Position numbers and translations under genes: made by a program. Positions 1 through 7,177 of a stretch of 11,270 bases of DNA are shown piece by piece. This DNA comes from Pseudomonadota bacterium (GTDB lineage: Bacteria > Pseudomonadota > Gammaproteobacteria > Burkholderiales > Burkholderiaceae_B). The notes beneath the pieces are model-generated. The model saw nothing but the letters and a program-made list of their open reading frames with translations, searched no databases and had not been told where the DNA came from. Location: NCBI GenBank assembly GCA_021793875.1, contig JAJYRX010000030.1, forward strand, positions 1 to 11,270. The letters run 5' to 3'. How positions within the stretch are numbered: the first letter of the stretch is position 1; each line of letters starts with the position of its first letter.

Positions 1-542
1 CGTGCGACACAACCGAAACAGCCGTGGCGTGGCAGCAAGCTTTGCTGCGTCCAGCTAGTGTTGGTGTAAATATACAAAATGGTGGCCCTAGTGCCTTACT
101 TCTATCTCGTCAGAACCTTCCCTTTATAAGGCGCGAAAGCACTACCATTGCAAACATTGCTCGCGGGGGTTACATACTTTCTGATGTGCAAAACCCAGTG
201 GCTATTATTATTGCAACAGGTTCTGAAGTCTCCCTTGCTATGCAAGCCCAAAAAGAGTTGGCAAGTAGAGACATAGCCGTAAGGGTTGTGTCTATGCCTT
301 GTACAAATATTTTCGACGAACAGCCACACGATTACAAAGAGAAGGTTTTGCCTTCGGAGCTGCCATGTGTAGCCGTTGAGGCTGGCAGTACAGGAGGCTG
401 GTATAAATACGTAGGCCGTAATGGGCATGTGGTTGGCTTAGATACCTATGGTGAGTCAGCACCGGCTGGCGTGCTGTTTGAACATTTTGGAATTACTGCG
501 GAAAAAGTGGTTTCGGCAGTTACAGAACTACTTGGAGAATAA
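1..542 (+). CDS. tkt: Transketolase, C-terminal part (5' truncated by window edge)
   Basis: This is the last 179 or so codons of transketolase, the thiamine-diphosphate enzyme that moves two-carbon ketol units between sugar phosphates in the pentose phosphate and Calvin pathways. The frame is open to the window edge: codons from base 3 read CDTTETAVAWQQAL, matching the 'RP(A/C)D..E...AW' stretch of transketolases, so the true start lies outside. Visible landmarks are LSRQNL (phosphate-binding Arg), ANIARGGY, IATGSEV, VVSMPCTNIFD, VAVEAG, WYKYVG and GESAPAGVLFEHFG, in the order found in the E. coli TktA C-terminal domain. The stop TAA at 540-542 is one base from the gap start, and the gap ribosome site (GGAG, 533-536) lies inside the last tkt codons, so the two genes are probably translationally coupled. 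I recognise no second transketolase domain or frame break. Confidence 0.95.
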   Translation, partial: CDTTETAVAWQQALLRPASVGVNIQNGGPSALLLSRQNLPFIRRESTTIANIARGGYILSDVQNPVAIIIATGSEVSLAMQAQKELASRDIAVRVVSMPCTNIFDEQPHDYKEKVLPSELPCVAVEAGSTGGWYKYVGRNGHVVGLDTYGESAPAGVLFEHFGITAEKVVSAVTELLGE

Positions 543-543
543 G

Positions 544-1557
544 ATGACTATTCGTGTGGCAATTAACGGTTACGGGCGTATAGGGCGCAATATCTTAAGA
601 GCGCATTATGAAGATGGAAAAAAGCGTGATATAGAAATTGTGGCTATTAATGCAACAGGAGCACCAGAAGCAAATGCTCATTTAACACGATTCGACACGG
701 TTCATGGTCGTTTTTCTTCAGAGGTGGTTCTAGAAGAAAATCATTTGGTTGTTGACGGCGACCGCATTCCGGTGTTCTCTACCAGAGATCCTTCTGAGCT
801 TCCTTGGGATGACCTCAATGTCGATGTGGTACTTGAGTGTACCGGCGTATTTACCAGCAAAGAAAAAGCCAGTGTGCATTTGCGTAGCGGTGCAAAAAAA
901 GTAATTATTTCTGCCCCTGGTGGTAAAGATGTCGATGCAACTATTGTGTACGGTGTTAACCACAGTATCCTTAAGGCATCAGACACCGTCATTTCTAATG
1001 CATCGTGCACAACAAACTGCTTAGCACCTTTAGTTAAGCCATTACTTGATAGCATAGGTATAGAGAATGGTTTAATGACAACCATTCATGCTTACACCAA
1101 CGACCAAGTGTTAACAGATGTTCATCACAAGGATCTACGCCGTGCTAGGTCAGCCACTCATAGCATGATACCTACAAAAACAGGTGCCGCCTCTGCTGTT
1201 GGTTTGGTGCTGCCAGAGCTAGCTGGAAAACTCGATGGCTATGCAGTTAGAGTTCCTACAATTAATGTTTCTCTTGTTGACCTTTCATTTGTATCCAGCC
1301 GGCCTACTACTGTTGAAGAAGTAAATAGTATCTTATTAAGTGCCTCTAAAGAAGGTCCTCTCAAAGGTATTTTGGGCTTTAATACCGAGCCTCTTGTATC
1401 CATAGATTTCAATCACACTACCGAGTCCAGCATAGTAGATGCAAGCCTTACACGAGTGTCGGGTAATTTGGTGAAGGTTTCAGCTTGGTATGACAACGAG
1501 TGGGCTTTCTGCCACCGTATGCTTGACGCCGCAGTTGCGCTTCATAACGCTAACTAG
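544..1557 (+). CDS. gap: Glyceraldehyde-3-phosphate dehydrogenase, type I
   Basis: This 337-residue protein catalyses the reversible oxidative phosphorylation of glyceraldehyde 3-phosphate to 1,3-bisphosphoglycerate; the length is normal for the family. The N-terminal Rossmann motif is NGYGRIGRN (residues 8-16). The catalytic Cys155 lies in SNASCTTNC and its partner His182 in HAYTND. WYDNEW (315-320) near the end is also canonical. I chose ATG 544 because it aligns with other family members (MTIRVAINGYG) and has GGAG 8 nt upstream. The same frame is open back to 448, but that would add 32 unrelated residues overlapping tkt. Unusually, the position after the second beta strand reads VAINATG, with Ala37 where NAD-dependent enzymes usually carry an Asp (ND) that binds the adenosine ribose. 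B. subtilis GapB, an NADP-preferring gluconeogenic enzyme, also has Ala there. Cofactor preference here is therefore open (inference). Confidence 0.97.
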   Translation: MTIRVAINGYGRIGRNILRAHYEDGKKRDIEIVAINATGAPEANAHLTRFDTVHGRFSSEVVLEENHLVVDGDRIPVFSTRDPSELPWDDLNVDVVLECTGVFTSKEKASVHLRSGAKKVIISAPGGKDVDATIVYGVNHSILKASDTVISNASCTTNCLAPLVKPLLDSIGIENGLMTTIHAYTNDQVLTDVHHKDLRRARSATHSMIPTKTGAASAVGLVLPELAGKLDGYAVRVPTINVSLVDLSFVSSRPTTVEEVNSILLSASKEGPLKGILGFNTEPLVSIDFNHTTESSIVDASLTRVSGNLVKVSAWYDNEWAFCHRMLDAAVALHNAN

Positions 1558-1569
1558 TCTTAGTAAACT

Positions 1570-2763
1570 ATGATTACTGTTAAAACTCTTGCTTCACTTT
1601 CGGTGGCTAATGCCCTACAGGGCAAGCGTGTGTTCATACGTTCCGATCTAAACGTGCCTCTTAACAATGGTGAAATCACCGATGACACACGTATACGCTC
1701 CTCTTTGCCTGCTATACATATGGCACTAGATGCAGGGGCTGCTGTTATGGTTACCTCACACCTTGGAAGGCCTACGGAAGGAGTGTTTACCGAAGAAGAT
1801 AGTTTGGCTCCGGTAGCAAAAAGGCTTTCCGAGCTATTAAGACGTGATATAAAACTGGTACGCGACTGGGTAGACGGCGTATCGGTAGAGTCGGGTGAGT
1901 TGGTGCTGTTGGAAAACTGTCGCTTTAATGTAGGTGAAAAGTCCAACGACTATGAACTATCTCAAAAAATGGCTGGCCTGTGTGATGTATATGTAAATGA
2001 TGCATTCGGTACAGCTCATAGAACACAGGCTAGCACTCATGGAATTGCCCGTTACGCTGCAACTGCTTGTGCAGGTCCATTGTTACAGTCCGAGCTGCAA
2101 ACTCTAGCAGGTTGGTGTAGCAAGCCAAAAAGGCCAATGGTAGCAATTGTTGGTGGCTCTAAGGTATCTACAAAAATTACTGTTTTACGTGCTTTAGCCC
2201 AACAAGTAGACCAACTTATAGTGGGCGGTGGAATAGCAAATACCTTTATGTTGGCTGCAGGCCTTCCTATTGGAAAGTCTTTGGCCGAACCTTCCCAAAT
2301 CGAAGAAGCCACCGAGGTTATGCGCATAATGCAAGAGCGCGGCGCAGCTGTTCCAGTGCCTGTAGATGTTGTGTGTGCACCATATTTTGGTGAAGACGCT
2401 CCGGCCACAATAAAGGCAGCATCCGAGGTAACACCAGATGACATGATTCTTGATGTTGGTCCAAAAACTGCTCAGAACTTGTCGCGCATTATTACTCAGG
2501 CTGGAACTATAGTATGGAATGGTCCCATAGGCGTATTTGAAATAGATGCATTTGCTAACGGTACTAAAGAGGTGGCCCAGGCAGTGGCCCAATCTAAAGG
2601 TTTTTCTTTGGCTGGAGGCGGCGATACAGTAGCTGCAATAGCTAAGTTTGGTATACAAGATAAGGTTAATTACATATCTACTGGGGGTGGAGCTTTCCTT
2701 GAGTTTCTTGAGGGTAAGGTATTACCAGCTGTAGATGTGTTGCAGCAAAGAGCCAATGATTAA
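1570..2763 (+). CDS. pgk: Phosphoglycerate kinase
   Basis: This cytosolic 397-residue enzyme exchanges phosphate between 1,3-bisphosphoglycerate and ADP/ATP, the step adjacent to GAPDH; the length is typical. The N-terminal substrate-binding domain has RSDLNVP (24-30), SHLGRP (63-68), ENCRF with Arg118, and NDAFGTAHR (143-151). The C-terminal nucleotide-binding domain has VGGSKVSTK (194-202), NGPIGVFE (317-324), the GGGDTVAA loop (349-356) and STGGGAFLEFLEG (370-382). Small departures from consensus, such as Ser197 in GGSK where Ala is usual and Ile in NGPIG where Met is usual, do not touch the catalytic Arg or Lys residues. The gap stop lies 12 nt upstream, and I see no clear Shine-Dalgarno before ATG 1570, so translation may depend on coupling to gap. 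Confidence 0.97.
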   Translation: MITVKTLASLSVANALQGKRVFIRSDLNVPLNNGEITDDTRIRSSLPAIHMALDAGAAVMVTSHLGRPTEGVFTEEDSLAPVAKRLSELLRRDIKLVRDWVDGVSVESGELVLLENCRFNVGEKSNDYELSQKMAGLCDVYVNDAFGTAHRTQASTHGIARYAATACAGPLLQSELQTLAGWCSKPKRPMVAIVGGSKVSTKITVLRALAQQVDQLIVGGGIANTFMLAAGLPIGKSLAEPSQIEEATEVMRIMQERGAAVPVPVDVVCAPYFGEDAPATIKAASEVTPDDMILDVGPKTAQNLSRIITQAGTIVWNGPIGVFEIDAFANGTKEVAQAVAQSKGFSLAGGGDTVAAIAKFGIQDKVNYISTGGGAFLEFLEGKVLPAVDVLQQRAND

Positions 2764-2796
2764 TACAGCAACCCATTTTTAATTTTTGGAGTTTAT

Positions 2797-3423
2797 ATGT
2801 CTTTACCCTTATCTACCCGCTCACATCCCGATGAGCTAATTGTCGGGCTGGTATCAGTTTCAGATCGTGCTTCTAGTGGTGAATATAAAGACGAGGGTAT
2901 TCCTGAACTACAAAAATGGCTTGAAAGTGCAATATCTGGTCCAGTACGATTTGTGAATCGGCTAATTCCAGATACTTTAGATACCATATCAGCCACTTTA
3001 ATAGAGCTTACTGACAACGTTGGATGCGACCTTATACTTACCACTGGTGGTACCGGTCCAGCAAGGCGAGATGTTACCCCGGAGGCTACTCTTGCTGTGG
3101 CTACCCGCGAGATGCCCGGCTTTGGCGAGCAAATGCGTCAAATTAGTCTGCATTTTGTCCCCACGGCTATACTCTCCAGACAGGTAGGAGTTATACGAGA
3201 AACACCAGACCACGCAGCCTTAATCGTAAACCTTCCAGGTCAGCCCAAAGCCATACAGGAAACACTAGAAGGCTTAAAAGATAAAGAAGGTAATGTTCTA
3301 GTTAAAGGTATTTTTGCCGCCATACCATACTGCATAGATTTAATAGGCGGCCCATACATAGAAACCAACGATTCCATAATTAGTGCATTCCGCCCTAAAT
3401 CTGCGCGTCGCAATGCTAAGTAG
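2797..3423 (+). CDS. mog: Molybdopterin adenylyltransferase (MogA)
   Basis: This 208-residue protein is predicted to adenylate molybdopterin (MPT to MPT-AMP), activating it for molybdate insertion during molybdenum cofactor synthesis. It has the MoCF/MogA fold markers: VGLVSVSDRAS (16-26), the nucleotide-binding stretch TTGGTGPARRDVTPEA (82-97, with Asp92), EMPGFGEQMRQIS (105-117) and NLPGQPK (145-151). The C-terminal tail, with PYIET and AFRPKSARR, is typical of the proteobacterial MogA branch and separates it from the shorter MoaB. ATG 2797 has GGAG at 2788-2791 at good spacing. It sits 33 nt after pgk and 42 nt before fba, an unexpected place for a cofactor gene, because relatives carry pyk here. 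The molybdoenzyme operon ttrBCA lies about 5 kb downstream and is a plausible customer (inference). Confidence 0.93.
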   Translation: MSLPLSTRSHPDELIVGLVSVSDRASSGEYKDEGIPELQKWLESAISGPVRFVNRLIPDTLDTISATLIELTDNVGCDLILTTGGTGPARRDVTPEATLAVATREMPGFGEQMRQISLHFVPTAILSRQVGVIRETPDHAALIVNLPGQPKAIQETLEGLKDKEGNVLVKGIFAAIPYCIDLIGGPYIETNDSIISAFRPKSARRNAK

Positions 3424-3454
3424 AATCGCCGGTTCAATTTTAAAATTTATAACT

Positions 3455-3462
3455 AAGGAGGT
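3455..3462 (+). promoter_or_regulatory. Strong Shine-Dalgarno of fba
   Basis: AAGGAGGT is a full match to the anti-Shine-Dalgarno sequence of 16S rRNA, directly before ATG 3466. It is the best ribosome site in the window; the sites before pgk and the Sua5 gene are weak or absent. It fits the high aldolase level expected from this operon, and it fixes the fba start. Confidence 0.85.
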
Positions 3463-3465
3463 CTT

Positions 3466-4530
3466 ATGGCCCTAGTTTCAATGCGACAGTTATTAGATCA
3501 TGCTGCAGAGCATGAGTACGGTATACCTGCTTTTAATGTAAATAACCTTGAGCAGGTTCAGGCCATTATGCAGGCAGCTGACAAAACCAACAGCCCGGTT
3601 ATTATGCAAGCGTCAGCAGGTGCACGCAAGTATGCTGGCGAACCATTTTTGAAGCGTCTTATAGAGGCTGCTGTTGCTGCATATCCACACATACCGGTGG
3701 TTATGCACCAAGACCACGGGCAGTCTCCCGATGTATGTCGTAGTGCTATAGAACTTGGTTTTACAAGTGTAATGATGGATGGCTCGCTTGAGGCTGATGG
3801 TAAAACAGTAGCTGAATACGAATACAACGTTGCTGTCACCAAAGAAGTTGTTCAAATGGCACACAAACTAGGTGTTAGCGTAGAGGGTGAGCTAGGCTGC
3901 CTAGGGTCACTCGAGACCATGCAGGGTGATAAAGAAGATGGTCACGGTTTTGAGGGTACTCTAACTATGGATCAGCTTCTTACCGACCCTGAGCAAGCTG
4001 TAGATTTTGTACAGCGTACTCAACTAGACGCACTTGCAATTGCTATAGGTACAAGCCATGGAGCATACAAGTTTACGCGTAAACCCACGGGCGATATCCT
4101 GTCAATTCAGCGTGTAAAAGAAATTCATGCCCGTTTGCCAAATACACATTTGGTAATGCATGGTAGCTCTAGTGTGCCCCAAGAGCTACTGGAAGAAATA
4201 CGTGAATTTGGCGGTTCCTTTAAAGAAACATATGGCGTTCCTGTTGAAGAGATACAAGAGGCCATCAAACATGGCGTTCGTAAGGTTAATATTGATACCG
4301 ATATTCGTCTTGCCATGACAGCTGCAATACGTCGCTTCATGCACGAGAATCCTGACAAGTTCGATCCGCGTGAGTACTTGAAACCCGCTCGTGAAGCAGC
4401 TATGCAAATTTGCATAGACCGTTATGAGGCATTTGGTACTGCTGGTAATGCAAGCAAAATTAAACCCGTGCCGCTAGATCAAATGGCACAAAAATATGCC
4501 GCTGGTGAGCTGGCTCAGGTAACTAAATAA
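3466..4530 (+). CDS. fba: Fructose-bisphosphate aldolase, class II, Calvin-cycle subtype
   Basis: This zinc-dependent 354-residue aldolase reversibly joins dihydroxyacetone phosphate and glyceraldehyde 3-phosphate to give fructose 1,6-bisphosphate, and is also able to act in the Calvin cycle and gluconeogenesis. MHQDHG (80-85) carries the catalytic Asp83 and zinc ligand His84. Two further zinc ligands fit His198 in GTSHGAYKF and His232 in MHGSSSVPQ. VEGELGCLG (139-147) and NIDTDIR (275-281) are the remaining signatures. The length and the C-terminal AFGTAGNASKIKP stretch match the Calvin-cycle subtype (CbbA-like) common in betaproteobacteria, not the longer E. coli FbaA form. It starts at ATG 3466 behind a perfect ribosome site. 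Its 20 Ile codons are 9 ATA, 9 ATT and 2 ATC (hand count), unusual for a highly expressed betaproteobacterial gene. Confidence 0.97.
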   Translation: MALVSMRQLLDHAAEHEYGIPAFNVNNLEQVQAIMQAADKTNSPVIMQASAGARKYAGEPFLKRLIEAAVAAYPHIPVVMHQDHGQSPDVCRSAIELGFTSVMMDGSLEADGKTVAEYEYNVAVTKEVVQMAHKLGVSVEGELGCLGSLETMQGDKEDGHGFEGTLTMDQLLTDPEQAVDFVQRTQLDALAIAIGTSHGAYKFTRKPTGDILSIQRVKEIHARLPNTHLVMHGSSSVPQELLEEIREFGGSFKETYGVPVEEIQEAIKHGVRKVNIDTDIRLAMTAAIRRFMHENPDKFDPREYLKPAREAAMQICIDRYEAFGTAGNASKIKPVPLDQMAQKYAAGELAQVTK

Positions 4531-4546
4531 TTGTGCCAATATAGAA

Positions 4547-4551
4547 AAGGA
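4547..4551 (+). promoter_or_regulatory. Ribosome binding site that selects the TTG start of purC
   Basis: AAGGA ends 7 nt before TTG 4559 but 19 nt before the next in-frame ATG at 4571. The spacing favours TTG as the start codon. Confidence 0.65.
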
Positions 4552-4558
4552 ATCTGCC

Positions 4559-5452
4559 TTGACTAAAGCGATGCTACAGTCCGATATACAATCGCTTCCC
4601 CTAATTGCACGTGGCAAAGTACGTGATATGTATGCGGTAGGTGATGACAAGCTTCTCATAGTTACTACCGACCGCATCTCGGCTTTTGATGTCATATTGC
4701 AAGATCCAATACCAGGAAAGGGTAAGGTGCTTACAGAGCTAACAAATTTTTGGCTTAATAAGCTATCAGATTTAATGCCCAATCATTCCACAGGTATAGA
4801 TCCAGCCGATGTGGTTAACTCTTCCGAGGTTAATCAAGTAAGAGGCAGGGCAGTCGTGGTTAAACGTTTGCAACCAGTACTTGTTGAGGCCGTTGTGCGT
4901 GGTTATATAAGCGGATCAGGATGGAACGACTATAAAGCTACAGGACAAGTCTGTGGAGTAAGTCTTCCAGAAGGGCTGCTGCAATCACAGCGTTTGGCTA
5001 CGCCAATTTTTACACCGGCGGCTAAGGCGGAGGTAGGCGAGCACGATGAAAACATTAGCTATACAGAAATGCGTGTGCGAATTGGTGGCAAGCTGGCAGA
5101 CGAAATAAGGGATGCTGCACTTGAAATATATAAACAGGCATACGACTATGCGGCTACAAAAGGCTTAATAATAGCTGATACGAAGTTTGAGTTTGGCTTA
5201 GACAACAATGGGGTATTGCACTTGATGGATGAGGTGCTTACACCAGACTCCTCACGTTTCTGGGCTAATTCAGACTACATTGTTGGTGATAACCCGCCGT
5301 CATTTGACAAACAGTATCTCAGAGATTGGCTACTTAGTCAGCCATGGGATAAAACACATCCAGCCCCCAGGCTTCCACAAGAGGTTATAGACAAAACAGC
5401 CGACAAATATCAGCAGGCTTTACATTGTCTCGCAGGAGATAATAATGACTAG
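4559..5452 (+). CDS. purC: Phosphoribosylaminoimidazole-succinocarboxamide synthase (SAICAR synthase)
   Basis: This 297-residue purine enzyme condenses CAIR with aspartate using ATP to give SAICAR, the step directly after PurK and PurE. Visible motifs are RGKVRDMY (18-25), TTDRISAFDV (36-45), VEAVVRGYISGSGW (109-122), the signature IADTKFEFG (205-213) and DEVLTPDSSRFW (224-235). The length matches the longer betaproteobacterial/yeast-like form rather than the roughly 240-residue E. coli PurC. The start is TTG 4559: AAGGA is correctly spaced, and the resulting N-terminus (MTKAMLQSDIQSLPL) aligns with the Bordetella-type form as I remember it. ATG 4571 is the alternative. The last 8 bases overlap the start of purE, indicating translational coupling. 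Confidence 0.95.
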   Translation: MTKAMLQSDIQSLPLIARGKVRDMYAVGDDKLLIVTTDRISAFDVILQDPIPGKGKVLTELTNFWLNKLSDLMPNHSTGIDPADVVNSSEVNQVRGRAVVVKRLQPVLVEAVVRGYISGSGWNDYKATGQVCGVSLPEGLLQSQRLATPIFTPAAKAEVGEHDENISYTEMRVRIGGKLADEIRDAALEIYKQAYDYAATKGLIIADTKFEFGLDNNGVLHLMDEVLTPDSSRFWANSDYIVGDNPPSFDKQYLRDWLLSQPWDKTHPAPRLPQEVIDKTADKYQQALHCLAGDNND

Positions 5453-5975
5453 CCAATCAAACTATAAGTCAGGTGATCCTGTAGTTGGTATTATTATGGG
5501 GTCCTCAAGCGACTGGCCAATAATGGAGCAGGCAGCAATTGTTTTTGAGCACTTTGGAATTCCATACGAGGCTAGGGTAGTATCTGCTCATCGTATGCCA
5601 GAGCAAATGTACGATTATGCAAGAACAGCTCAAGAGCGCGGTTTAAAAGCAATAGTTGCAGGTGCGGGTGGTGCAGCGCACTTGCCAGGTATGGTAGCTG
5701 CTATTACTACAATACCGGTGTATGGCGTTCCAGTTCCGTCAAAGCACTTGCAAGGGCACGATTCTTTGCTATCTATAGTGCAAATGCCTAAAGGTGTGCC
5801 AGTGGCTACATTTTCTATAGGTTCTGCCGGGGCTGCTAATGCTGCACTACATGCCATAGCTTGTATGGCTGTTAATAACCCAGACCTGTCTAACAGTTTG
5901 CAAGAGTACCGTTTGCAGCAAACAAAAAATGCTCAAAATATGGTGGTTCCACCAGTAACTGATGCCAAGCCCTGA
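5445..5975 (+). CDS. purE: N5-carboxyaminoimidazole ribonucleotide mutase (PurE class I)
   Basis: This 176-residue enzyme rearranges N5-CAIR to CAIR in purine synthesis. Motifs are GIIMGSSSDWP (15-25), SAHRMP (47-52) with the catalytic His49, and AGAGGAAHLPGM (72-83), followed by GVPVPSK and the PKGVPVATFSIG region. The SAHR motif and the adjacent purK both point to the class I mutase, which works on N5-CAIR, not the class II enzyme that uses AIR and CO2 directly. The start ATG 5445 overlaps the end of purC by 8 nt and has AGGAG at 5434-5438. The C-terminal tail of about 20 residues after the core is poorly conserved-looking and probably flexible. Confidence 0.97.
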   Translation: MTSQSNYKSGDPVVGIIMGSSSDWPIMEQAAIVFEHFGIPYEARVVSAHRMPEQMYDYARTAQERGLKAIVAGAGGAAHLPGMVAAITTIPVYGVPVPSKHLQGHDSLLSIVQMPKGVPVATFSIGSAGAANAALHAIACMAVNNPDLSNSLQEYRLQQTKNAQNMVVPPVTDAKP

Positions 5976-5982
5976 GGGTTTT

Positions 5983-7167
5983 ATGAGCTTTTCTAAAAAT
6001 AATGCACTACCAACTGATAATGTACAGCCCGGTCAGTGGCTAGGTATGCTAGGTGGCGGGCAGCTAGGTCGCATGTTCTGTCAGGCTGCTCAAAGTATGG
6101 GCTACCGTGTTGCCGTACTAGATCCAGACCCCGATAGCCCAGCGGGTACTATAGCGAACGAACATATACACTGCGATTATCAAGATACAGTGGGTCTTCA
6201 GAGGCTGGCTCGCCAATGCGCTGCTGTTTCTACAGAGTTTGAAAACATACCCTCAGAAAGTTTGTTGCATCTGGCTAAACATTGCGTAGTAAGGCCTTCC
6301 GCCAATGCTGTTGCTATAACTCAAAACCGGCTTGTAGAAAAATCATTTTTTCAGAAGGCAGGCGTCCCGGTTGCACCGCATACTCGTATAAACAGTCTAC
6401 ACGATGCGCAACAAGCGCCTGAGACTCTGTTTCCAGGAATACTTAAGTCAGCTCGTTTTGGATACGATGGTAAAGGTCAGGTACGTGTTTCATCGCGTCA
6501 GGAACTAATTGATGCTTTCAATCAATTAGGAGAAGTGGAATGCATTCTTGAAGCACTAATCCCGCTTGAGTATGAAATATCTGTGGTATTGGGGCGTGAT
6601 CATACTGGTGATGTTAAATGTTATCCGGCTGTTCTTAATGAACATCGTGATGGAATACTTGCAGTTTCTGTTTCAGGGTCTTTTGAACCAGGTTCAGCCA
6701 TACAGCAACAGGCTCAAGACATGGCTAGTGCTATAGCAGCCGAACTAGATTATGTAGGGGTTTTGTGTGTAGAGTTTTTTGTTACAGCAAATGGAACGCT
6801 TATGGCTAATGAAATGGCTCCTAGACCCCATAATAGTGGCCATTACACTATAGATGCCAGTATTTGTAGTCAGTTTGAGCAGCAAGTTAGAATACTAGCA
6901 GGTATGCCTTTAGGGAGTACAGACGACACCCAACGCTCTGTAATGATTAATGTTTTGGGTGATGTGTGGTTTAAAAACTCAACCATTGCAAAAGAACCCG
7001 AATGGCACAAAGTACTCAATGTACCTGGCGCCCATCTGCACTTGTATGGAAAAACATCTGTTAAAAAAGGGCGCAAAATGGGGCATATAACAATAACCGC
7101 GGATACTGCCAAGCAGGCTATGGATAATGCCCGCACTGTCGGTAGCATTATTGGCATAAGTTTATAA
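5983..7167 (+). CDS. purK: N5-carboxyaminoimidazole ribonucleotide synthase (PurK)
   Basis: This ATP-grasp enzyme of 394 residues makes N5-CAIR from AIR, bicarbonate and ATP, supplying PurE. The N-terminal glycine-rich motif GMLGGGQLGRM is at 21-31. The ATP-grasp core includes KSARFGYDGKGQ (155-166), LEYEISVVLGR (195-205) and the metal/ATP-site stretch NEMAPRPHNSGHYTIDA (276-292); HLYGK (353-357) and KMGHIT (365-370) mark the C-terminal domain. I prefer ATG 5983 because GAGGG (5974-5978) sits just upstream. An in-frame ATG at 5962 would add 7 residues and overlap purE by 14 nt, and has no clear ribosome site. With purC and purE it gives three consecutive-step purine enzymes in one transcript. 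Confidence 0.95.
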   Translation: MSFSKNNALPTDNVQPGQWLGMLGGGQLGRMFCQAAQSMGYRVAVLDPDPDSPAGTIANEHIHCDYQDTVGLQRLARQCAAVSTEFENIPSESLLHLAKHCVVRPSANAVAITQNRLVEKSFFQKAGVPVAPHTRINSLHDAQQAPETLFPGILKSARFGYDGKGQVRVSSRQELIDAFNQLGEVECILEALIPLEYEISVVLGRDHTGDVKCYPAVLNEHRDGILAVSVSGSFEPGSAIQQQAQDMASAIAAELDYVGVLCVEFFVTANGTLMANEMAPRPHNSGHYTIDASICSQFEQQVRILAGMPLGSTDDTQRSVMINVLGDVWFKNSTIAKEPEWHKVLNVPGAHLHLYGKTSVKKGRKMGHITITADTAKQAMDNARTVGSIIGISL

Positions 7168-7177
7168 ATATATTTAT

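Noticed and set aside
448..543. N-terminal extension of gap back to ATG 448
   Set aside because: It would lie wholly over tkt in another frame, adds 32 residues with no family resemblance, and the ATG at 544 has a good ribosome site.
2194..2658. 154-codon open frame on the minus strand
   Set aside because: It is antisense to a clearly conserved pgk, its product is rich in Cys, Tyr and Ser with no recognisable motif, and no ribosome site was seen. The similar antisense frame at 2052-2444 is rejected for the same reason.
3436..3447. Perfect palindrome AATTTTAAAATT in the mog-fba gap
   Set aside because: It is made only of A and T in an AT-rich spacer, has no GC stem or following U-tract, and is easily expected by chance.
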